DNA of 64,000 nucleotides from Staphylococcus xylosus NJ (GCF_000338275.1 NZ_ANMR01000006.1:186001-250000), one strand, 5' to 3'; shown: positions 40,051-51,400, counted from the stretch's first letter. The notes: generated by a model from the letters alone, not told the origin. Numbers and translations are program-made.

Positions 40051-40098
40051 GGGATGCGATAGCGCTCAACATTTTAAAATTGATTACTATCTCATCCC
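40051..40098 (-). terminator. Hairpin after prfB
   Basis: GGGATGCGATAG and CTATCTCATCCC form the stem; the T run on the minus strand is moderate. Confidence 0.6.
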
Positions 40099-40158
40099 CA
40101 CATATATATCAAACTTTAGCTTGCTATTTTACATCATCTATTTTAGTATCATTCATAC

Positions 40159-41275
40159 TTATTTTTCACTATGGTCCATCTGGCTACGTAAATATGCTTC
40201 TATAAATGAATTAATATCTCCATCCATTACCGCATCGACTTTGCCAGTTTCAGCATTAGTACGATGATCTTTGACCATGGCATACGGGTGGAATACATAA
40301 GATCTGATTTGACTCCCCCATCCTATGTCTTTTTGTTCTCCTCTAATTTCTGCCATTTCCTGTTCTTGTTCTTCAATTTTTAATTGATATAACTTAGATT
40401 TCAAAGTCTTCATGGCAGCTTCTCTGTTTTTAATTTGAGAACGTTCATTTTGGTTATTTACAACGATGCCAGTTGGATGGTGAGTGATTCGAATGGCTGA
40501 TTCTGTTTTATTGATATGTTGACCACCTGCACCCGATGCTCTAAAAGTATCAATTGTAATATCGTCTTGATTAACTTCAATTTCTATTTCGGTATTATTA
40601 AATTGTGGGATTACATCACATGATGCAAATGATGTATGTCTACGCCCAGAAGAATCAAATGGAGAAATTCGAACAAGACGGTGCACTCCCTTTTCAGCTT
40701 TCAAATAGCCATAAGCATTATGACCTTTTACGATTATCGTTACACTTTTAACTCCAGCTTCGTCTCCTGGTAAATAGTCAGCAATTTCTACCTTAAAGCC
40801 TTTTTGCTCACAGTAACGCTGGTACATTCTCAATAACATGTTAGTCCAATCTTGTGACTCAGTACCACCTGCACCTGGATGCAACTCCATAATGGCATCG
40901 TTCGCATCATATGGACCATCTAACAATAATTGTAATTCGAAGTTGTCTAACTGACTTTCAAACGTATGAACTTCTTGCTCCAATTCTTGCTTCATTGTGT
41001 CATCGTTTTCTTCTAATAATAATGCTCTTGTCGTATCCATGTCTTCCAGAGTTGATTCAAGTGATCTATAAGCATTCACAATTGATTTTAAAGCATTGTT
41101 CTTATCAATTATCTCTTGCGCTTTATCTTGGTTATCCCAAAAAGTAGGATCTGTCATCATCTCTTCGAATTCTTTAATATTAGTCTCTTTTTCTTCTAAG
41201 TCAAAGAGACCCCCTAAGTTGTTCTAATCTTTCTCTATAAGCATCAATATTTCGTTTAATTTCTGATAATTCCAT
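40159..41275 (-). CDS. prfB: Peptide chain release factor 2 (programmed +1 frameshift)
   Basis: 371 aa when frames are joined. The first frame starts at ATG 41275 (GGAGAG upstream) and reaches an in-frame TGA at codon 25 (41203-41201) in AGGGGGTCTCTTTGAC, nearly identical to the E. coli RF2 shift site AGGGGGTATCTTTGAC. After CTT the ribosome skips T41203 and continues with GAC. The GGQ loop is in [16 protein letters not shown]2 reads UGA and UAA; low RF2 favours the shift, giving autoregulation. This is not a broken gene. secA lies upstream. Confidence 0.98.
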
Positions 41276-41427
41276 TTTGCATCTCTCCTATTATCATTTA
41301 AATGAAGTACTTACACAACATACTTATTTATTTTATCCAATATCACTATTCTACAGAACTCAGGGTTAACATTTCAACTTTACCCATAATCTCCTCAATG
41401 TGACTTGTAATGTTATAAAACAAAAAT

Positions 41428-41470
41428 AAAACCGGAAGTTAATGATACGACTATCAATGCTCCCGGTTTA
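41428..41470 (-). terminator. Terminator after secA
   Basis: AAACCGG and CCGGTTT close an interrupted stem; TTATTTTTGTTTT follows on the minus strand. Confidence 0.85.
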
Positions 41471-41487
41471 ATTTATGATCACATGTG

Positions 41488-44019
41488 TTACGCACCGTGA
41501 CAGTTTTTATATTTCTTACCGCTACCACAAGGGCAAGGGTCATTTCTACCAATATGTTCGTCTTTAACATATGGTGATGATTTAACTTTTTCTTTACCAT
41601 CTTCTGGAGAAACGTGCTCAGCTTTACCAAAGTCTGTAGCTTTATCTCTTTCTACATCATCTTCGACTGAAACAACTGATTTAAGAATATATTTACTTAC
41701 GTCCTCTTCAATGTTTTCCATCATTGTATCAAACAATTGATGACCTTCATTTTGATAATCACGCAACGGATTTTGTTGACCATAAGAACGTAAATGTATA
41801 CCTTGTCTAAGTTGATCCATTGTGTCAATATGGTCAGTCCAATGTGTATCAATAGAACGAAGTAGAATCATACGTTCAAATTCGTCAAATTGCGTACCAA
41901 TCTTTTCTTTTTGATCTTTTAACGCTACTTCAACTTTATTCCAAACAATTTCAACTATGTCTTCTTTATCTTTCCCTTTAATGTCTGCAACTTTTAAGTC
42001 GCCTTCATTTAAAAATACATCATCGACATAATTAATGAACGGTTCATAATCAGGTTCGTCTGCTTCTTCATTCACATGATAGTGAACACTTCTTTCTAAT
42101 GTTGAATGAAGCATTTGATTGACTAGATCACCACTTGTATCACTATCGATAATATTATTACGTTCATTATAAATGATTTCACGTTGCTTACGTAATACAT
42201 CATCATATTCAAGAACACGTTTACGCGCATCGAAGTTATTACCCTCAACACGTTTTTGTGCAGATTCCACTGCACGTGAAACCATTTTAGACTCAATTGG
42301 TGTAGAGTCATCCATACCTAAACGATTCATCATATTTTGTAAACGCTCTGAGCCGAAACGTACCATCAATTCATCTTGAAGCGATAAATAGAAGCGGCTA
42401 TCACCTTTGTCTCCTTGACGACCAGAACGACCACGTAATTGGTCATCGATACGACGGGATTCATGTCTTTCCGTACCAATAACTGCGAGTCCGCCTATTT
42501 CTTCAACGCCTTCGCCCAGTTTGATATCTGTACCACGACCCGCCATATTCGTAGCAATCGTAACAGCGCCACGTTGACCGGCATTGGCAACAATATCTGC
42601 CTCACGTTCGTGATTTTTAGCATTTAATACGTCATGACGTACGCCATTTTTCTTCAACAAGTTAGAAATATATTCACTGGTTTCCACTGCAACGGTACCT
42701 AAAAGTACAGGCTGACCTTGCTTATGTTTTTCAATTACATCTGCAACCACTGCATCGAACTTACCTTTTTGGCTAATATATATCAAATCAGGTTTATCTA
42801 TACGTTGTATCGGTTTATTCGTAGGAATTTGAGTTACAGTCATGTTGTATATATTTCTAAACTCTTCTTCTTCTGTTTTTGCTGTACCCGTCATACCTGA
42901 TAATTTATTATACATTCTGAAATAGTTTTGGAATGTAATGGATGCCATTGTCTTAGATTCATTTTGAATTTTAACGCCTTCTTTGGCTTCAATAGCTTGA
43001 TGTAACCCTTCAGAGAATCGACGGCCTGGCATTGTACGACCTGTGAATTGATCGACAATAAGCACTTCGCCGTCATTGACCATGTAGTCTACATCTCGTT
43101 GTAGTGTTACATGAGCTCGTAATGCAGTATTAATATGACTAATAATATCAACGTTCTTCACATCATATAGGTTATCAATTTTAAACATACGTTCTGCTTT
43201 ATCAATACCTTGTTCTGTTAATTGTACTGCTTTTGTTTTCTCATCGAAATTATAGTCATCTTCAGTTTTTAGCATTTTTGCAAAAACATTTGCTTGTGTA
43301 TAAAGGGAAGTAGATTTCTCTGCTTCACCCGAAATTATTAATGGTGTACGTGCTTCATCGATTAAAATAGAGTCAACTTCATCAATAATAGCAAAGTTTA
43401 ATGGTCTCATAACTCGCTCTTCTGCATAGTTCACCATGTTATCACGCAAGTAGTCAAAACCTAGCTCATTATTTGTACAATACGTAATATCACATGCATA
43501 AGCTTCTCTTTTTTCATTTGTTGTTTTACTGTTTAAATTTAAACCAACAGATAGGCCAAGAAACTCGTATAACTCAGCCATTTCCTGGCTTTGAACACTA
43601 GATAAGTATTCATTGACCGTAATAACGTGTACGCCACGTCCTGTTAAAGCATTTAGATAAACTGGCATCGTTGCTGTTAATGTTTTACCTTCACCAGTTC
43701 TCATTTCTGAAATATCGCCACCATGAATTGCGATACCGCCCATAACTTGTACTTTATAAGGACTCATATTGAATACACGTTTTGCCCCTTCTCGTACGAT
43801 TGCAAAAGCTTCTGGTAAAATATCATCTAATATTTTATTTTGTTTTTTTATATCTTCTTCAGCTTGTAATTGTTCTTGAAATGCTTTTGTTTTCCCTTTA
43901 ATTTCTTCATCAGTTAATATCGACATATCCTCTTCTAATGCAAGAACTTTGTCGGCTAATTTACCAAGGCGTTTTATTTCTTTTTTATTGCCATCTGCAA
44001 TTTTTGATAAAAAACCCAT
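41488..44019 (-). CDS. secA: Preprotein translocase ATPase SecA
   Basis: 843 aa. Walker [12 protein letters not shown] (about 101), the DEAD-type [20 protein letters not shown] (about 205), [26 protein letters not shown] (about 490) and [21 protein letters not shown]-terminal zinc motif, [12 protein letters not shown], binds SecB or ribosomes in other species. It drives general protein export with SecYEG. The housekeeping SecA1 is indicated by its prfB-hpf context; a SecA2 is not in this window. Confidence 0.99.
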   Translation of the reverse strand: MGFLSKIADGNKKEIKRLGKLADKVLALEEDMSILTDEEIKGKTKAFQEQLQAEEDIKKQNKILDDILPEAFAIVREGAKRVFNMSPYKVQVMGGIAIHGGDISEMRTGEGKTLTATMPVYLNALTGRGVHVITVNEYLSSVQSQEMAELYEFLGLSVGLNLNSKTTNEKREAYACDITYCTNNELGFDYLRDNMVNYAEERVMRPLNFAIIDEVDSILIDEARTPLIISGEAEKSTSLYTQANVFAKMLKTEDDYNFDEKTKAVQLTEQGIDKAERMFKIDNLYDVKNVDIISHINTALRAHVTLQRDVDYMVNDGEVLIVDQFTGRTMPGRRFSEGLHQAIEAKEGVKIQNESKTMASITFQNYFRMYNKLSGMTGTAKTEEEEFRNIYNMTVTQIPTNKPIQRIDKPDLIYISQKGKFDAVVADVIEKHKQGQPVLLGTVAVETSEYISNLLKKNGVRHDVLNAKNHEREADIVANAGQRGAVTIATNMAGRGTDIKLGEGVEEIGGLAVIGTERHESRRIDDQLRGRSGRQGDKGDSRFYLSLQDELMVRFGSERLQNMMNRLGMDDSTPIESKMVSRAVESAQKRVEGNNFDARKRVLEYDDVLRKQREIIYNERNNIIDSDTSGDLVNQMLHSTLERSVHYHVNEEADEPDYEPFINYVDDVFLNEGDLKVADIKGKDKEDIVEIVWNKVEVALKDQKEKIGTQFDEFERMILLRSIDTHWTDHIDTMDQLRQGIHLRSYGQQNPLRDYQNEGHQLFDTMMENIEEDVSKYILKSVVSVEDDVERDKATDFGKAEHVSPEDGKEKVKSSPYVKDEHIGRNDPCPCGSGKKYKNCHGA

Positions 44020-44241
44020 TTTGTTCGCTCCTTTAGCTTAATAACTCTTAGCTTACAACAACTTATATTATCATTAATAAGCCTAAATTTACACTTATTG
44101 ATTTCAATATATTTATTAATTCTGATACCAAACATAAACTTTAGTTATTTTTTAATTCGTCTTTGAAACCTTCTTCACTAAAAATATACACAAATACATG
44201 TACAACTTTCAAATTATTTTATAGTAACATAGCAAAAAATG

Positions 44242-44273
44242 AGCGTCCACGATTTAACATAATCATGAACGCT
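44242..44273 (-). terminator. Terminator after hpf
   Basis: AGCGT..ACGATT and AATC.T..ACGCT form a bulged stem followed by CATTTTTTGC on the minus strand. Confidence 0.7.
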
Positions 44274-44305
44274 ACTGTTATCTAATATGAAACTAAATCA
44301 AAATG

Positions 44306-44872
44306 TTATTCAGTTGTTTCAATCAATCCATATTTGCCATCTTTTCTTTTATAAACAATGCTTGTTCCATCTGTTTCTCGATCTGTAAAAATGAAGAAAT
44401 CATGCCCTAATAGATCCATTTGCAATACTGCTTCCTCTGAATCCATAGGTTTCAAGCTGAAATTTTTAGCACGAATGATTTCGATTTCATTTTCAGACTC
44501 GTCATTTTGAATTTCTACTGCTTCATTTTCTTCTGGTAGTGATGCAAATGCTTCTTGCTCACCACGATTTCTATTTCTACGATTTACACGTGTTTTGTAC
44601 TTTCTAACTTGTCTTTCAAGTTTACTATTAATTAGGTCAACGCCTGCATACAAATCATCGTTACGTTCTTCAGCTCGTAATGTAACGTTTTTCAATGGAA
44701 TAGTTACTTCTATTTTAGTAGCTGAGTTATGGTATGTTTTTACTTTAACGTGTGCAGTTGCATTTGGCACATCGTTAAAATAACGTTCAAGTTTACCAAT
44801 TTTCTCCTCAATATAGTTGCGAATCGCATCAGTAATAGTGAGGTTCTCCCCGTGAATTTCAAATCTGATCAT
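44306..44872 (-). CDS. hpf: Long-form ribosome hibernation promoting factor
   Basis: 188 aa. The N-terminal S30AE/HPF domain (1-100; [20 protein letters not shown], then [10 protein letters not shown]), a charged linker with [10 protein letters not shown], and the C-terminal dimerisation domain (about 130-188; [20 protein letters not shown]). The long form dimerises 70S ribosomes into 100S particles in stationary phase. It lies between comFC and secA, the usual place in Bacillales. Confidence 0.98.
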   Translation of the reverse strand: MIRFEIHGENLTITDAIRNYIEEKIGKLERYFNDVPNATAHVKVKTYHNSATKIEVTIPLKNVTLRAEERNDDLYAGVDLINSKLERQVRKYKTRVNRRNRNRGEQEAFASLPEENEAVEIQNDESENEIEIIRAKNFSLKPMDSEEAVLQMDLLGHDFFIFTDRETDGTSIVYKRKDGKYGLIETTE

Positions 44873-44938
44873 AATAATCGACTCCTTTAAAACCTCTATA
44901 TTGGTAATATTGCTTACTCTTATAATACCACTTTTATG

Positions 44939-45610
44939 TTATCGTGCAAACGTAAACACATCGAATTTTCTGATTTTTCTAATAAGTAGTATTGATGATG
45001 CATTGTGAACCGTTAATCCTGTAGTATATATATCATCTACAAGTAATATATTTTTGTTTTTCAAGTCTATATTTTGTACAACTTCAAATGGGTTAGTAAG
45101 CTCAAAACGATGTAATTTACCTAATGATGATTGTTTCGGTCTCGCTTTTGCTATCAATAAAGATTTGTACGATGCGCCCATCTGGTCTAAGACACACGTC
45201 ACAGGATTAAACGTACGCGCTTGGTCTTTTTCTCTCGATGAAGGTATAGGTACGATATAATCATATTGGGTTTTAGGCAGTTGCATTTGTGCTGCTAACA
45301 CTTCAGCAAGTGCCACATCTTTCATAAATTTATATTGATGTATTAATTGTTTTACCATACCTTGATATTGGTAATTACAATAAAGTTGATGCATCAGTTT
45401 AAATTTTGACATCAAAAATTTACAGTCTAAGCAAGCTGTTTCAGTTATTGCTAATAGTTTCAAACATCGCGGGCACCGGTTTTCTGATGAAAGTTTAGCC
45501 TTTTGCCACTGTTCTAAACAACTATCACAGAATTTTGACGCTTTTTTATAAAATGTCTTAGCATTAAACGGTTCAATATATGTTTCTTGGCACTGTATAC
45601 ATTTAGTCAT
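44939..45610 (-). CDS. comFC: Competence protein ComFC (phosphoribosyltransferase-like)
   Basis: 223 aa. An N-terminal zinc-binding region (CIQCQ, FCDSCLEQW, RCPRC, CLDCKF) and a C-terminal PRTase fold with the PRPP loop NILLVDDIYTTGLTVHNAS (about 186-204). ComFC acts with ComFA in uptake or processing of incoming single-stranded DNA; a PRTase reaction has not been settled. Its start overlaps the comFA end by 8 bases. Confidence 0.95.
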   Translation of the reverse strand: MTKCIQCQETYIEPFNAKTFYKKASKFCDSCLEQWQKAKLSSENRCPRCLKLLAITETACLDCKFLMSKFKLMHQLYCNYQYQGMVKQLIHQYKFMKDVALAEVLAAQMQLPKTQYDYIVPIPSSREKDQARTFNPVTCVLDQMGASYKSLLIAKARPKQSSLGKLHRFELTNPFEVVQNIDLKNKNILLVDDIYTTGLTVHNASSILLIRKIRKFDVFTFAR

Positions 45611-46892
45611 CTATCCACCCTTTTTCACGGGCCAATTGATTCATACGCTTAATGTTTTTACGTGCCTGTAACATTTTAAATGTGATACCTTCATGTAAAA
45701 ACAAAACAAGCCCACTTGGGTTTTCTCTCTTGCGTCCAACTCTCCCTGCTATTTGAATTAATGCATTGGTTGAAAAATTATGGCTATTGCAGACTATGAC
45801 GTCTAAATTAGCCATCGTAAAACCACGTTCTAAGATTGTTGTCGTAAAAACAATTTGATACTTTCCATCTCTTAAGGACTTCACTTTTTCACAGCGATAA
45901 ACATCATCACTGTGAACATAAGTTATTCTCTTGAATAGATTTTTGTATTGGTTATAAGCTTCCTTCATTAATTTAATATTGTTAAAAAATACAAGCGTAT
46001 AGCGTTGATTAGTAATTTGCTTTCTTAAAATTTTTAATAGTTTTCTTTGTATTTTGTGAGGCTTTAAGTTGAAGTATTTAAAATGAGGTATCGGAAGTGA
46101 GTGTCTATGAAAACGTGCAGGTAAGACAACCACATCGCTATAATTGAATCGTTGGAGTAATTTTTTCGATGGCGTAGCAGTCATATAAATGTGGGAACAA
46201 TGTTTATTTGAAGCGTGTTTAACGGCTTCAAATAAAGAGGAGTCTATGTCTAAAGGAAAAGCATCTACTTCATCAACAATAATTAAATTAAAATGCTTTT
46301 TGAAGCGATACAACTGATGTATCGTTGCTACAATGAAATGCCCATTATATTTTTGTGCATGTCCTTGATATAAAACATCAATATTTTCTTGTTGAAAGGC
46401 TTCTGCAATTCTCATGCTCACCTCAATAACTACATCCACTCTAGGAGAAACAATAGCAACATTATATCCTTGGCTACGTGCATATTGAATAGCTTCAAAT
46501 ATCATCTCCGTCTTTCCTGCACCTGTCACTGCATATAATAACTTTGAGCGAAATGCCTTTGTAGCTGCTAAAATTTCATTTGATGCATAGCTTTGTTGTT
46601 CCGAAAGATTAAATTGCAATTGATATGTGCCCGACGAAACCTGATTATGTGATGCTGTGATGAAAACAGATTGAATATTATCCATTCTTCCCAAATTAAT
46701 ACAATTTCTACAATAAATAATATACTTATTTAAAATTTCTGAATAGTATTTATAGTAATGGCTTGGTTGATTAGTGTGACATTGTATGCAATACCACTTA
46801 TTATTTTTTATAATTATACCTTTTGATACGTGACTTATTATTTCATTTGTTAAAAGTGATTTATCTATAATTAATCTACCATAGTATTTTAT
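45603..46892 (-). CDS. comFA: Competence helicase ComFA, apparent AUA start
   Basis: 429 aa if started at ATA 46892, which has GGAGG exactly 9 bases upstream (46902-46906). No ATG, GTG or TTG occurs in frame until TTG 46694. A start there would remove a zinc-finger module (WYCIQCHTNQ and YCRNCINLG, residues about 35-65) that is standard in ComFA. Downstream are Walker A AVTGAGKTEM, the DEVDAF box, MTATPSKK and IQIAGRVGRKREN. It is a membrane-associated DEAD-box-type ATPase that helps pull DNA through ComEC. The fakB1 terminator lies just upstream. Confidence 0.85.
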   Translation of the reverse strand: MKYYGRLIIDKSLLTNEIISHVSKGIIIKNNKWYCIQCHTNQPSHYYKYYSEILNKYIIYCRNCINLGRMDNIQSVFITASHNQVSSGTYQLQFNLSEQQSYASNEILAATKAFRSKLLYAVTGAGKTEMIFEAIQYARSQGYNVAIVSPRVDVVIEVSMRIAEAFQQENIDVLYQGHAQKYNGHFIVATIHQLYRFKKHFNLIIVDEVDAFPLDIDSSLFEAVKHASNKHCSHIYMTATPSKKLLQRFNYSDVVVLPARFHRHSLPIPHFKYFNLKPHKIQRKLLKILRKQITNQRYTLVFFNNIKLMKEAYNQYKNLFKRITYVHSDDVYRCEKVKSLRDGKYQIVFTTTILERGFTMANLDVIVCNSHNFSTNALIQIAGRVGRKRENPSGLVLFLHEGITFKMLQARKNIKRMNQLAREKGWIDD

Positions 46893-46910
46893 CGCTCTTT
46901 ACCTCCAAAT

Positions 46911-46944
46911 AAAGACATGTGGCAACAAAGCCAAACATGTCTTT
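46911..46944 (-). terminator. Terminator after fakB1
   Basis: AAAGACATGT and ACATGTCTTT form a perfect 10-bp stem with a 14-base loop, ending only 5 bases before the comFA ribosome site. Confidence 0.85.
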
Positions 46945-46956
46945 AGTGTGCAAATA

Positions 46957-47820
46957 TTATTTTGTACGAATAGTACGTCCTACATAACCTAATCCAATTC
47001 CACCTGAGCCTAGATGAGCTGCGATTACAGGACCAAAACTTGAACGATAGATTGGATATTGCGCATATTTTTCTTCTAACTCGCGTTGAATCCAATCTGA
47101 GTCTTCCGCAATGTCGCCCTCGATAACAAATAATGTTACTTCTTCAAAATCTTTTACTTCTGCAATAACTTTATCAATCATTTTACGCAATGCGCGCTTT
47201 TTTGTTCTTACTTTCTCGTCAGGTACTATTTTACCATCATCAAATTTCAATACTGGCTTCATTTTAAGCATTGTACCAATCCATGCTTGTGCGCCTGTGA
47301 TGCGTCCACTTTTTTGTAGATTTTTTAAGTCATCTACCATTAATACTGCACCAGTATCTTCTCGCATTGCATATAGCTCATCAATGATTGCTTGTGGTTC
47401 ATATTCTTGTTCAATCATTTCAATAGCCTTGAGCACATATGCACCTTCAACCATTGCAGCTAATTTTGAATCAAATGTGTAAACATTGATGTCTTCTACC
47501 ATTTCGCCAGCTTGAGTAGCTGTTTGATAACAACCACTAATACCTCCAGATAAGAATACACAAATAACATCTGTATATCCTTCTTCACGTAATTGTTCGA
47601 AATTCTCTAAAAAATCTCCAATCGCGGGTTGGCTAGTTGTTGGAATAGTATCCGATGTTTTCATGCGTTTATAAAATTCATCCGTTGATATTGTTGCATT
47701 CTCAACAAAATTTTCTCCAGAATCAAAAGTGACACTTAATGGGGCTACTTTTATATTATATTTTTCAATTAATGTTTGAGATAGATAACTCGTTGAATCT
47801 GTCAAGACAGCGATTTTCAT
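46957..47820 (-). CDS. fakB1: Fatty-acid-binding DegV protein FakB
   Basis: 287 aa from ATG 47820 (AGGAGG 6 bases away; a neighbouring ATG at 47823 and a TTG at 47835 overlap or touch the site). A two-domain DegV fold with [14 protein letters not shown] at the start, [13 protein letters not shown] (about 60), [12 protein letters not shown] (about 90) and the [18 protein letters not shown] end that binds the carboxylate. FakB carries host or recycled fatty acids for phosphorylation by FakA. The match to S. aureus FakB1 is from memory. Confidence 0.93.
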   Translation of the reverse strand: MKIAVLTDSTSYLSQTLIEKYNIKVAPLSVTFDSGENFVENATISTDEFYKRMKTSDTIPTTSQPAIGDFLENFEQLREEGYTDVICVFLSGGISGCYQTATQAGEMVEDINVYTFDSKLAAMVEGAYVLKAIEMIEQEYEPQAIIDELYAMREDTGAVLMVDDLKNLQKSGRITGAQAWIGTMLKMKPVLKFDDGKIVPDEKVRTKKRALRKMIDKVIAEVKDFEEVTLFVIEGDIAEDSDWIQRELEEKYAQYPIYRSSFGPVIAAHLGSGGIGLGYVGRTIRTK

Positions 47821-47983
47821 CATAATCCTCCTCAATTATACTCACAACTATAATACCTTACTTTTGCTTAAAAGAAAATTTATTTTAACATTTAATCTAT
47901 AATTAAATACAGTGTATAATATTAGTTAATAACTGCTTCACTGTAAATAACTAAACGTATAATACATACTCGAGGTGACCATA

Positions 47984-48625
47984 ATGGATAACACAATCAA
48001 AACGATTAAACAAGAACATACGATTGAAAATATAATCAGTAAATCGCGTTTTATAGCTCATATTAAACCTGTTGAAACAGAAGATGAAGCAAAAGATTTT
48101 ATTTCAGCTATCAAAGCAGAACATAAAGAAGCTAACCATAACTGTTCGGCATACACAATTGGTGATCAAATGAATATTCAAAAAGCAAACGATGACGGTG
48201 AACCAAGTGGTACAGCGGGCGTGCCAATGTTAGAAATTCTTAAAAAGCTTGAGATTCATAATGCATGTGTGGTGGTTACACGTTACTTCGGTGGAATTAA
48301 ACTAGGCGGTGGTGGCTTAATCCGCGCTTATAGTGGCGCTGTGAGAGATGTCATATTTGATATCGGACGTGTCGCATTACGCCCTGCTATACCTACTACT
48401 GTAACTATAGGCTATGATTTAACTGGTAAATTTGAATACGAGTTAGAAAGTACGCCTTTCTTATTGCGAGAGCAAACCTACACAGACAAAGTAAGTTATA
48501 GCATTGATGTTGTAGCTTCCGATTACGATAACTTTCTAACATTTTTAAATCGCACTACCTCAGGTAATTATAATTTAATTGAGGGTGAAACAGTTCGTCT
48601 TCCTTTCGATATACCTACAAATTAA
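47984..48625 (+). CDS. YigZ/IMPACT-family protein
   Basis: 213 aa from ATG 47984, with GAGGTG upstream; the GTG at 47975 lies within that site. An N-terminal IMPACT domain (about 10-125) with NHNCSAYTIGD, DDGEPSGTAGVPMLEIL and RYFGGIKLGGGGLIRAYSGA, then a ferredoxin-like DUF1949 domain (about 140-205). The bacterial function is uncertain; eukaryotic IMPACT regulates GCN2. It is a single gene facing tarO, with which it shares a bidirectional terminator. Confidence 0.95.
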   Translation: MDNTIKTIKQEHTIENIISKSRFIAHIKPVETEDEAKDFISAIKAEHKEANHNCSAYTIGDQMNIQKANDDGEPSGTAGVPMLEILKKLEIHNACVVVTRYFGGIKLGGGGLIRAYSGAVRDVIFDIGRVALRPAIPTTVTIGYDLTGKFEYELESTPFLLREQTYTDKVSYSIDVVASDYDNFLTFLNRTTSGNYNLIEGETVRLPFDIPTN

Positions 48626-48681
48626 CATTTTGTGATGTTAAATTAACTTTCATTTAATATATTACCTTACATTTTAAACAC

Positions 48682-48715
48682 AAAAAATACACCTCCTATA
48701 ATATGGAGGTGCATC
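48682..48715. terminator. Bidirectional terminator between yigZ-like gene and tarO
   Basis: CACCTCC-TATAATAT-GGAGGTG, with A-rich DNA on one side and a weaker T-rich side. Confidence 0.75.
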
Positions 48716-48744
48716 TCTATAACTATGATTAATATTTTATAATA

Positions 48745-49806
48745 TTATTTGTGATAATCGTCATGCTGTTCTTTATTTTCAATCAATTTTAATAATGGTC
48801 GATAATCATCATCAATCAGTCCTGTAAATTCAACGATAAGCTCTATTGTGATTAAAATCAAAATAAACATCATGAGTACGCCCCACGGTTGAGATAGATA
48901 TAATATTATACTAGCAAGACTAAACAGTAATGCTATAGAATATATTAATAATACAGTTTGACGATGTGAATAGCCAAGTTCTAAAAATTTATGATGGAGA
49001 TGCGATTTATCAGCTTGCATAATATGCTGACCTTTCTTCACACGACGAATCATGGCAAACAGTGTATCAATAAATGGTACAGCTAAAATTACAATCGGGA
49101 AGAATAAAGATACAAAGGTAATATTTTTAAATCCGAGCAGTGATAAGAAACCTACGATAAAACCGACTAGCAAAGCACCACTATCGCCTAAAAAGATTTT
49201 TGCTGGGTGGAAATTAAAGAATAAGAATCCCAGAAGCGCCCCAATCAAAACACTGCAAATCATCATAATAAATATATTTGCTTGTAAGATAGCGATAAAA
49301 CCTATCGTCATTAATGCAATCATCGAAACACCGGATGCTAAACCGTCTAGTCCGTCAATTAAATTAATTGCATTGGTAATTGCCACAATCCAAATAACTG
49401 TAATTGGTATACCTAGAATACCAAAATGAATCGTGAGCCCAATAGGTAAAGAAATAAAATCAATAGTCACACCATAATAAACAACAACAAGTGCTGCAAT
49501 TACTTGACCAAATAATTTAATTATTGGTTTCAAATCATAAATATCATCTATGAGTCCAACCAAGTAGATTAACACTGACCCAATAACCAGAGGTTTAACT
49601 TCCGTTTCTATAGGATGTCCAAGCCATATCCCTACTAAGAATGATATGAGTATAACAGTTCCACCAAGTACGGATATAGGTTTAGTATGTACCTTTCTAA
49701 AATTCGGTTGATCTACAATCCCTAATTTATGTGAAACCTTTATGACTATTGGTGTAAGTATCAAACTGACAATCATTGAAAAAATGATTAATAATAATGT
49801 ATACAT
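48745..49806 (-). CDS. tarO: Undecaprenyl-phosphate GlcNAc-1-phosphate transferase TarO/TagO
   Basis: 353 aa from ATG 49806, which has GAAGGTGAAC upstream; longer frames lack a site. About ten membrane helices, with family motifs GLIDDIYDLKP (about 83), NAINLIDGLDGLASG (about 145), FNFHPAKIFLGDSGALLVG (about 200) and DKSHLHHKFLELG (HIS loop, about 285). It starts wall teichoic acid synthesis by placing GlcNAc-phosphate on the lipid carrier and is the target of tunicamycin. It is transcribed alone. Confidence 0.97.
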   Translation of the reverse strand: MYTLLLIIFSMIVSLILTPIVIKVSHKLGIVDQPNFRKVHTKPISVLGGTVILISFLVGIWLGHPIETEVKPLVIGSVLIYLVGLIDDIYDLKPIIKLFGQVIAALVVVYYGVTIDFISLPIGLTIHFGILGIPITVIWIVAITNAINLIDGLDGLASGVSMIALMTIGFIAILQANIFIMMICSVLIGALLGFLFFNFHPAKIFLGDSGALLVGFIVGFLSLLGFKNITFVSLFFPIVILAVPFIDTLFAMIRRVKKGQHIMQADKSHLHHKFLELGYSHRQTVLLIYSIALLFSLASIILYLSQPWGVLMMFILILITIELIVEFTGLIDDDYRPLLKLIENKEQHDDYHK

Positions 49807-50060
49807 CAGTTCACCTTCATTAATGTAATTCTGTTTTATTTTTAATTTCAAAATCCTAAGTTGAAAATAATTATTTAAAATTAATTGTAAGCTAATCATC
49901 ATCTAATTTATCGAATCATGCAAATTTGAAAATTAATTGCAGTCGTTATATAGTCTGATATGTTACATAATTCTATAATACCCTATACGCTTTTACTTAT
50001 ACAACTTGAAATGCGATAATTGATAAGTCTCAGGATTATTTCTTAAATATTTAAATTTCA

Positions 50061-50170
50061 GAGTGAATCATTGTATATTCACTCAAAAAATTATTCTAAC
50101 ATGAATATTAAGTGAATGTTATAAATTTCTATTTTCATAAAGATGACAAATTGTAAGTTTTCACTTACAA
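50061..50170. other. Two palindromes in the tarO-gdpS gap
   Basis: GAGTGAAT (50061) pairs with ATTCACTC (50077), and TTGTAAG (50151) pairs with CTTACAA (50164), the latter ending 36 bases before gdpS. Neither has a T run, so operator or RNA-structure roles are more likely than termination. The rest of 49807-50206 is AT-rich without genes. Confidence 0.5.
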
Positions 50171-50206
50171 TAACAAAGTGCTAACCAAAGAGGAGTGTAA
50201 AGTTAA

Positions 50207-51277
50207 ATGTTTGAAGCTATTATTTACAATATTTCTGTTACAGTAGCAGGTATCTATTTATTTCACCGCTTACAGTATTCAGAGAATAAGAACATGGTGT
50301 TTTCTAAAGAATATGTTACAGTTTTAATGACCATAGTAGCACTTTTACTATCTGCTTATCCCGTGCCATTATTTAACCAATACACACTTTACTTAACCTT
50401 CATACCTATACTCTTCCTAGGTAGATATACGAACATGTTTTACACTGTGCTTTCAGCATTAATCGTAGGGTTAGTAAATGTTTTAATTGGTGATTATACT
50501 ATCATTGCCGCTATGATACTTATCGTTATCGCTGTGATTGTTGGTGCTGTTGGTCCATTTTTAAAACAAAATGATATTATTTCACTACAAATTCTTAACG
50601 CGATTACACTTGTTATTTTCTTTATTTTATCACTCATAAGCCCATATTACGAAATTACAGAGGTATTGTTCTTAATACCTATATCATTTATATTAATGAT
50701 TACTTCGTCAATTACATTTGTTGATATTTGGTATTTTTTCTCTTTAGTAAATCGTTATGAAAATGAAGAGAAATTTGATTATTTAACAGGTTTAGGTAAC
50801 GTTAAAGAATTCGATAGACACCTTAATGAAACGACAAGCATTGCTGAAAAAAATAATCAAAGTATCGGGCTGTTACTTATCGATATCGATGGATTTAAAG
50901 ATGTAAATGATAAATTTTCACATCAATCTGGTGATGCAGTACTAAGACAAGTTGCTCAACTTCTCAAAAACTATGTACCACAAGAATTTAGTATTTATCG
51001 TAATGGCGGCGAGGAGTTCTCGATCGTTTTATACGATTACACATTAGACCAATGTGTTAAATTAAGTGAGAGTATACGTGGGGGCGTAGAACAATCAACT
51101 TTCCATCTACCTAATAAAGAGGTTATTAAATTATCTGTTTCAATAGGTGTGGGTTATTTAACTGCTGATGATTACAAGTCACAACGTAAAGTATTTAAAA
51201 TAGCAGATGATATGTTGCATATGGCTAAGAATGAAGGCCGTAATCAAGTGATGTTTAATCCTATTGTTAAACTTTAA
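50207..51277 (+). CDS. gdpS: GGDEF-domain membrane protein GdpS
   Basis: 356 aa. Five or six membrane helices of the 5TM-5TMR_LYT type (about 1-185) and a GGDEF domain (about 190-350) with the active loop RNGGEEF. The sequence before it lacks the RxxD inhibitory site. It matches the only conserved staphylococcal GGDEF protein. In that family, biofilm effects have been reported that do not depend on c-di-GMP synthesis. GAGGAGTG precedes the ATG. Transcribed alone and ended by a strong hairpin. Confidence 0.95.
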   Translation: MFEAIIYNISVTVAGIYLFHRLQYSENKNMVFSKEYVTVLMTIVALLLSAYPVPLFNQYTLYLTFIPILFLGRYTNMFYTVLSALIVGLVNVLIGDYTIIAAMILIVIAVIVGAVGPFLKQNDIISLQILNAITLVIFFILSLISPYYEITEVLFLIPISFILMITSSITFVDIWYFFSLVNRYENEEKFDYLTGLGNVKEFDRHLNETTSIAEKNNQSIGLLLIDIDGFKDVNDKFSHQSGDAVLRQVAQLLKNYVPQEFSIYRNGGEEFSIVLYDYTLDQCVKLSESIRGGVEQSTFHLPNKEVIKLSVSIGVGYLTADDYKSQRKVFKIADDMLHMAKNEGRNQVMFNPIVKL

Positions 51278-51400
51278 AACATATCCATGTTTAATTGTGT
51301 CTATATAAGCTCAGTTCATATAACTTACGTTAAGCATAATTTATTAGATGTTCCAGTTTAAACTAATTCCCTGGCGCCTCACAACATGACTTATATCAAT

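Noticed and set aside
40159..41160. prfB read as starting at 41160 or as a broken gene
   Set aside because: The upstream frame with the canonical frameshift site explains the apparent break.
44155..44305. A second terminator or small RNA between secA and hpf
   Set aside because: Only the hpf hairpin at 44242-44273 is convincing; the remainder is AT-rich with no promoter.
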